In this document: piece after piece, positions 5,458 to 8,574 of the stretch
How positions within the stretch are numbered: position 1 is the stretch's first letter
Layout of the letters: the number at the start of each line of letters is the position of its first letter
Assembly (NCBI GenBank): GCA_016839845.1
Contig: JAEOTL010000409.1
Span: forward strand, 1-8,574
Direction: 5' to 3'
DNA length: 8,574 nt
Source: Promethearchaeota archaeon
GTDB taxonomy: Archaea; Asgardarchaeota; Lokiarchaeia; Sigynarchaeales; SOKP01
The notes under the pieces: generated by a model
The model's input: the letters and a program-made list of their open reading frames with translations, nothing else
The model's database searches: none
What the model was told of the DNA's origin: nothing
Made by a program: the position numbers and the translations under genes

Positions 5458-8400
5458 TTATTTCTTTTTCTTTGATTTTAAATCATAGTAAGTATCCTCA
5501 AGAATGTCGAGATACTCCATTAAGGCTTTATCAGCTATAGATTTCTGTTCATAAGCTGCTTTTACTGCTCGTAAGAGATATTTGGGGAAGATTAAATCGA
5601 GATAGAAATCAGAGATCAACGTATAGTACTCATTGTTATCCTCATCTCGGAATATTTTAATCAGTTTGGCATCCCAAAGCAGTTTTAATGCACCATAAAT
5701 GTCTCTCACTCCTTTTGTGCGTAATTTCTCAAGATCTTCTCTAGTTGCGATGGTGGTCCGTAATAATTTTAATATCAAGTAAACTTCAGGATTAATCAGA
5801 ATATCAATGATTTTTACATTATCCTCTAGATTGGGACGATAATCTTGGAAGAATCTCTTAATATCACTTTTATATTCTTTAGCAAATTGACTTGGCAAAC
5901 CGTTTTTTGTGGGATTCTCGTATAAATCTACTGGGGGGACTCGAAGCATAAAGTAATCATTGATTAAAACTACTATCTCTGATGGTAAACCTTTAACAGA
6001 AACTTGTTTTACCACTTCTCTCTTTATCATCTCAGAAAGAGTTGCTTCTAAATCTATAAAACCTTCAACAAATTTATCTTTCAACCATACTGATAATTCA
6101 GATTTAGTAATTACTCCGATGTCTCTTAAGTTGTTTATGATCATTTGTTTCATCTCATCTTGATAATTAAGAGCTAAGATTTCTTCCTCACTAAGAGAAG
6201 GAAACAATGATAAGCGTTGGAAGAGAGATGGAATCAATTGTATATATGTATCATCCTCAATATTATCTAAGAGCGTCCTCAGAACATAGGGGAGTCCTGC
6301 TTCATACAAATCAGGATCATCATCTAAATTTAGAATTATTACAAGATAGTATGGTATTTCAGGTCCAGAATAGTATGACACGATATTTAATGACCCTGCA
6401 CTGAGGGTTACTACTCCCTTTTCTCCACTATACTCATGCGTACTATAGATCTGCATGAGTGTTTTTTCTGAAATAACTGTTTCTTCCGGATATTTTGCTA
6501 AAATTTCTGTACCGACTCTTTCATCCCACTTCATAAAGATTAATCCTAGTGGTTTTGACTCTTGGGATCTAGAAGCGACACTAATTCTTCTTTCTACCTT
6601 CGAGATCTTCCTAATTTTCTGCCCTTCGAGATCTAGCTTATCACTTAGTGATACTCCGATTTTATCCCATTTATGATTTACTTTTTCTGCAACAAATACT
6701 TCTTTTTTATTGTAGAGTACAGATTCAGAGATATCTTTGTTTCCTTTAATGGCTTTTTTCATTTCTCTTACTTTTTTCACGAAAGTGGGTATTTTAGCGT
6801 TTTGAATAACTTTGTATCCCACAATACTACCCACAACCACGATTATTGCGGATGACACTAGTATGAAATAAAATGTTGGAATTCCAAAAATTTGTTCCAT
6901 CTCGACGACGATAATTATTGTGAATTCCTCTGAAATGTAATCCTCTCTTGTGATATTAATAGTACCCGCTAAAGTACTGGATGTAAAAAAGGTGTTTATA
7001 TGACTCGTTGAGAAATCATAAATATAGGTTCCATTAGCAGTCTGATTAAATCTATAAATCTTTCCCCCAATTGATATCTCTACTGTTGCATTAATTAACG
7101 GTATATTTTCTTGAGTAGGATCCGTCAGAATGAGCAGTAAAGGAACGATATTCCCTTGAGGAATAGAAGATCTAAAGTCAACAAAGGGTTCACCCAGAGT
7201 GTAATTAATAATTCTTTTATTGACAGTTAAAAGTATCATCGCATTCTTACGGTTGTAGTTGTCTTTTTCTACAGTGAGAACTAATAGATATTCTCCGACA
7301 TCTCTAGTTTCGGTATCAAAATCAACGATATATGTGTCTTCAAGAGTAGAAATGATACTTCCCTGGCCTGTATCAATTACATTTCCAAGTGTATCATAAC
7401 TTTCCCAGATATAATATTGGGATTTTAAATTTGTGATTTTCGTACCCCTTAATGCATCCGTAAAGAGAAATGTAAAATTTATAGCGTCATTTACGTAAAT
7501 ATTTTGTATTGTCCTGAAAAATTCCGAAGAGCCATTCAGTAATGTAGGCCGATTTAAGACATCTATGCTAAGATCTTTTATCGCTGGAAGATAATGACTT
7601 TTGAGGAAAGAAAATCTTACTGTATATTCATCAGCATCAAGTAAGGAGGTGTCAATTGTTTTTAGGTAATAGTTTAAATCTTGATCATATAAAACAGTTC
7701 CAAAAATGGAAGGAGCCTCTACAATAGAATATGATAATGATCCAGTAACTTCTTGGGATATAGATCTTAAATACTCTATTGAAAGAAATAAACTAAAATT
7801 AACTGGAGCCGAAGTCTCAATAATTGCTTGTAATATTTGATTTTTGCTAAAACCGGTTAATGGTAAACTCCCTGTTCCCTGTGCGACATCTATTATTGTA
7901 TAAGTTTGTCCACCTATTGTAATATTCATAGCAACTTCTGAAGGAAAGTAGTAAGTAGAGCCGCCCTTAATAGTATTGATCAAAAGTTCCGCTTCATTTT
8001 GTTTCCAGCTCCCATCAGTAGCACCTATTTGAAAAGTTCCGCCATTTGAAATTCCTTGAACTGATTTAGTAATGTTAAATGTTTCCAGAATTAAATTTTT
8101 ATAGAAGCTTTGAATATATTCGATTTTTATTATCGCATTAAATACCACCTCGGGAATGCTTTCGACTGTAAATAAAAATTGATTCCCCATCGGATAGATA
8201 ATTCTATTATCTATTGTTAAAATGCCCGTTCCATCTGAATAACCAAAATCTAATGAATATTTGAATCCTTCATTTGTAGTTATGTTAAGATCTGTGAGAT
8301 TCGATAAATTAACTGTGCTCCAGTTAGAAGTGTAATAACAATCAAAAATTTCAAACGTTACATTACTGATTGCCCACCCTTCTGTCTCAGTGAGGAGAGA

Positions 8401-8574
8401 AATTTCATTGCTGATATTGAATTTTGAATATTGCACATTAAGTGAATCTCTGGTAAAATAGGCATTAGCAACAATATCTACGCTACCGTCAAATGAACCA
8501 CCAATTAAAAATTCAAAATTATTATCGTTATTATGGCTGGCTTTATTTAAATCAAGTAAGATACCTGTCCATGT
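5458..8574 (-). CDS. Membrane-anchored receptor-like protein: ectodomain, longin-like and two winged-helix domains (5' end beyond the window)
   Basis: The minus-strand frame is open from the right edge to TAA at 5458: 1038 codons are visible and the start is off-window. GTG at 8436 is an internal valine codon, since another 46 stop-free, similar codons precede it. Numbering from the edge: residues 1-560 form a beta-rich ectodomain with 16 N-glycosylation sequons, a duplicated domain, and an Ig-like segment next to the membrane. One helix at about 564-588 follows, then basic residues (KKVREMKK) on the cytosolic side. Residues 674-774 look like a longin-like alpha/beta domain (GLIFMKWDERVGTEILAKYP). 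Residues 795-881 and 928-1001 each look like a winged helix; an example is TREDLEKLRTKGVRDIYGAL. No sequon occurs after the helix. It is probably a surface sensor passing a signal inward. The winged helices may bind DNA or protein; domain calls are from pattern, not alignment. Confidence 0.9.
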   Translation of the reverse strand, partial: TWTGILLDLNKASHNNDNNFEFLIGGSFDGSVDIVANAYFTRDSLNVQYSKFNISNEISLLTETEGWAISNVTFEIFDCYYTSNWSTVNLSNLTDLNITTNEGFKYSLDFGYSDGTGILTIDNRIIYPMGNQFLFTVESIPEVVFNAIIKIEYIQSFYKNLILETFNITKSVQGISNGGTFQIGATDGSWKQNEAELLINTIKGGSTYYFPSEVAMNITIGGQTYTIIDVAQGTGSLPLTGFSKNQILQAIIETSAPVNFSLFLSIEYLRSISQEVTGSLSYSIVEAPSIFGTVLYDQDLNYYLKTIDTSLLDADEYTVRFSFLKSHYLPAIKDLSIDVLNRPTLLNGSSEFFRTIQNIYVNDAINFTFLFTDALRGTKITNLKSQYYIWESYDTLGNVIDTGQGSIISTLEDTYIVDFDTETRDVGEYLLVLTVEKDNYNRKNAMILLTVNKRIINYTLGEPFVDFRSSIPQGNIVPLLLILTDPTQENIPLINATVEISIGGKIYRFNQTANGTYIYDFSTSHINTFFTSSTLAGTINITREDYISEEFTIIIVVEMEQIFGIPTFYFILVSSAIIVVVGSIVGYKVIQNAKIPTFVKKVREMKKAIKGNKDISESVLYNKKEVFVAEKVNHKWDKIGVSLSDKLDLEGQKIRKISKVERRISVASRSQESKPLGLIFMKWDERVGTEILAKYPEETVISEKTLMQIYSTHEYSGEKGVVTLSAGSLNIVSYYSGPEIPYYLVIILNLDDDPDLYEAGLPYVLRTLLDNIEDDTYIQLIPSLFQRLSLFPSLSEEEILALNYQDEMKQMIINNLRDIGVITKSELSVWLKDKFVEGFIDLEATLSEMIKREVVKQVSVKGLPSEIVVLINDYFMLRVPPVDLYENPTKNGLPSQFAKEYKSDIKRFFQDYRPNLEDNVKIIDILINPEVYLILKLLRTTIATREDLEKLRTKGVRDIYGALKLLWDAKLIKIFRDEDNNEYYTLISDFYLDLIFPKYLLRAVKAAYEQKSIADKALMEYLDILEDTYYDLKSKKKK
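7765..8376 (-). repeat. Tandem duplicated domain in the receptor ectodomain
   Basis: Two protein segments, coded at about 8376-8107 and 8007-7765, share an ordered pattern. Each has a Trp near its start, NIT 27-30 residues later, GTG 16-18 after that, then IEY 33-36 further on followed by a Ser. Identity is low, so this is an old protein-level repeat, not a DNA repeat. The sequence before the first copy may be the end of a third. Confidence 0.55.

Noticed and set aside
5960..6855. Several plus-strand frames of 60-73 codons
   Set aside because: All are antisense to the cytosolic part of the receptor gene; none has a ribosome site or coherent composition.
8434..8436. GTG as the start of the large minus-strand gene
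   Set aside because: The frame stays open for 46 more codons to the window edge with the same beta-rich composition, and no ribosome site precedes the GTG. It is an internal Val codon.

Overview
The window looks like a piece of an Asgard archaeal chromosome, most likely Lokiarchaeia-like. The DNA is strongly AT-rich. Start regions carry archaeal signals: GGTGA Shine-Dalgarno sites in front of TTG starts, TATA-type boxes and T-tracts after stops. The gene content points the same way: a Ras/Rab-like small GTPase fused to an N-terminal Roadblock domain, and a large receptor with a longin-like cytoplasmic domain. These families are known to be expanded in Asgard archaea. The assignment is inference from content, not from a marker gene.

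Layout, left to right. (1) 1-722, minus: the N-terminal part of a seven-helix membrane protein that runs off the left edge. (2) 723-888: intergenic, with a TATA-like box for gene 1. (3) 889-2286, minus: a GH4 NAD/Mn-dependent glycosidase, closest by motif to MelA-type alpha-galactosidases. (4) 2287-2354: a compact divergent promoter region centred on a palindromic TATA-like box. (5) 2355-2927, plus: hisB, imidazoleglycerol-phosphate dehydratase, with no other his gene nearby. (6) 2997-3197, minus: a small unrecognised protein, plausible but unproven. (7) 3323-4306, plus: the Roadblock-GTPase fusion. (8) 4474-5334, plus: an unrecognised beta-rich protein with an unusual leader. The strongest Shine-Dalgarno in the window, GGAGGT, precedes an in-frame extension that has no ordinary start codon and is broken by a TGA. 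(9) 5335-5457: a convergent gap with a small hairpin and a T-tract terminator for the minus strand. (10) 5458-8574, minus: a receptor-like protein whose frame is open to the right edge, so its N-terminus is missing. It has a glycosylation-sequon-rich ectodomain with a duplicated domain, one membrane helix, a longin-like domain and two winged-helix domains.

How the genes may work together. The enzymes (GH4, hisB) are ordinary metabolism and share only a promoter region. The signalling-like genes are the 7TM protein, the Roadblock-GTPase, the unknown beta-rich protein and the membrane-anchored longin/winged-helix receptor. Longin and Roadblock domains are related folds that commonly bind small GTPases, so a receptor-to-GTPase pathway can be proposed. 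The evidence is proximity and domain type only; the genes are not one operon. I saw no tRNA, rRNA, CRISPR array, insertion sequence or phage gene.
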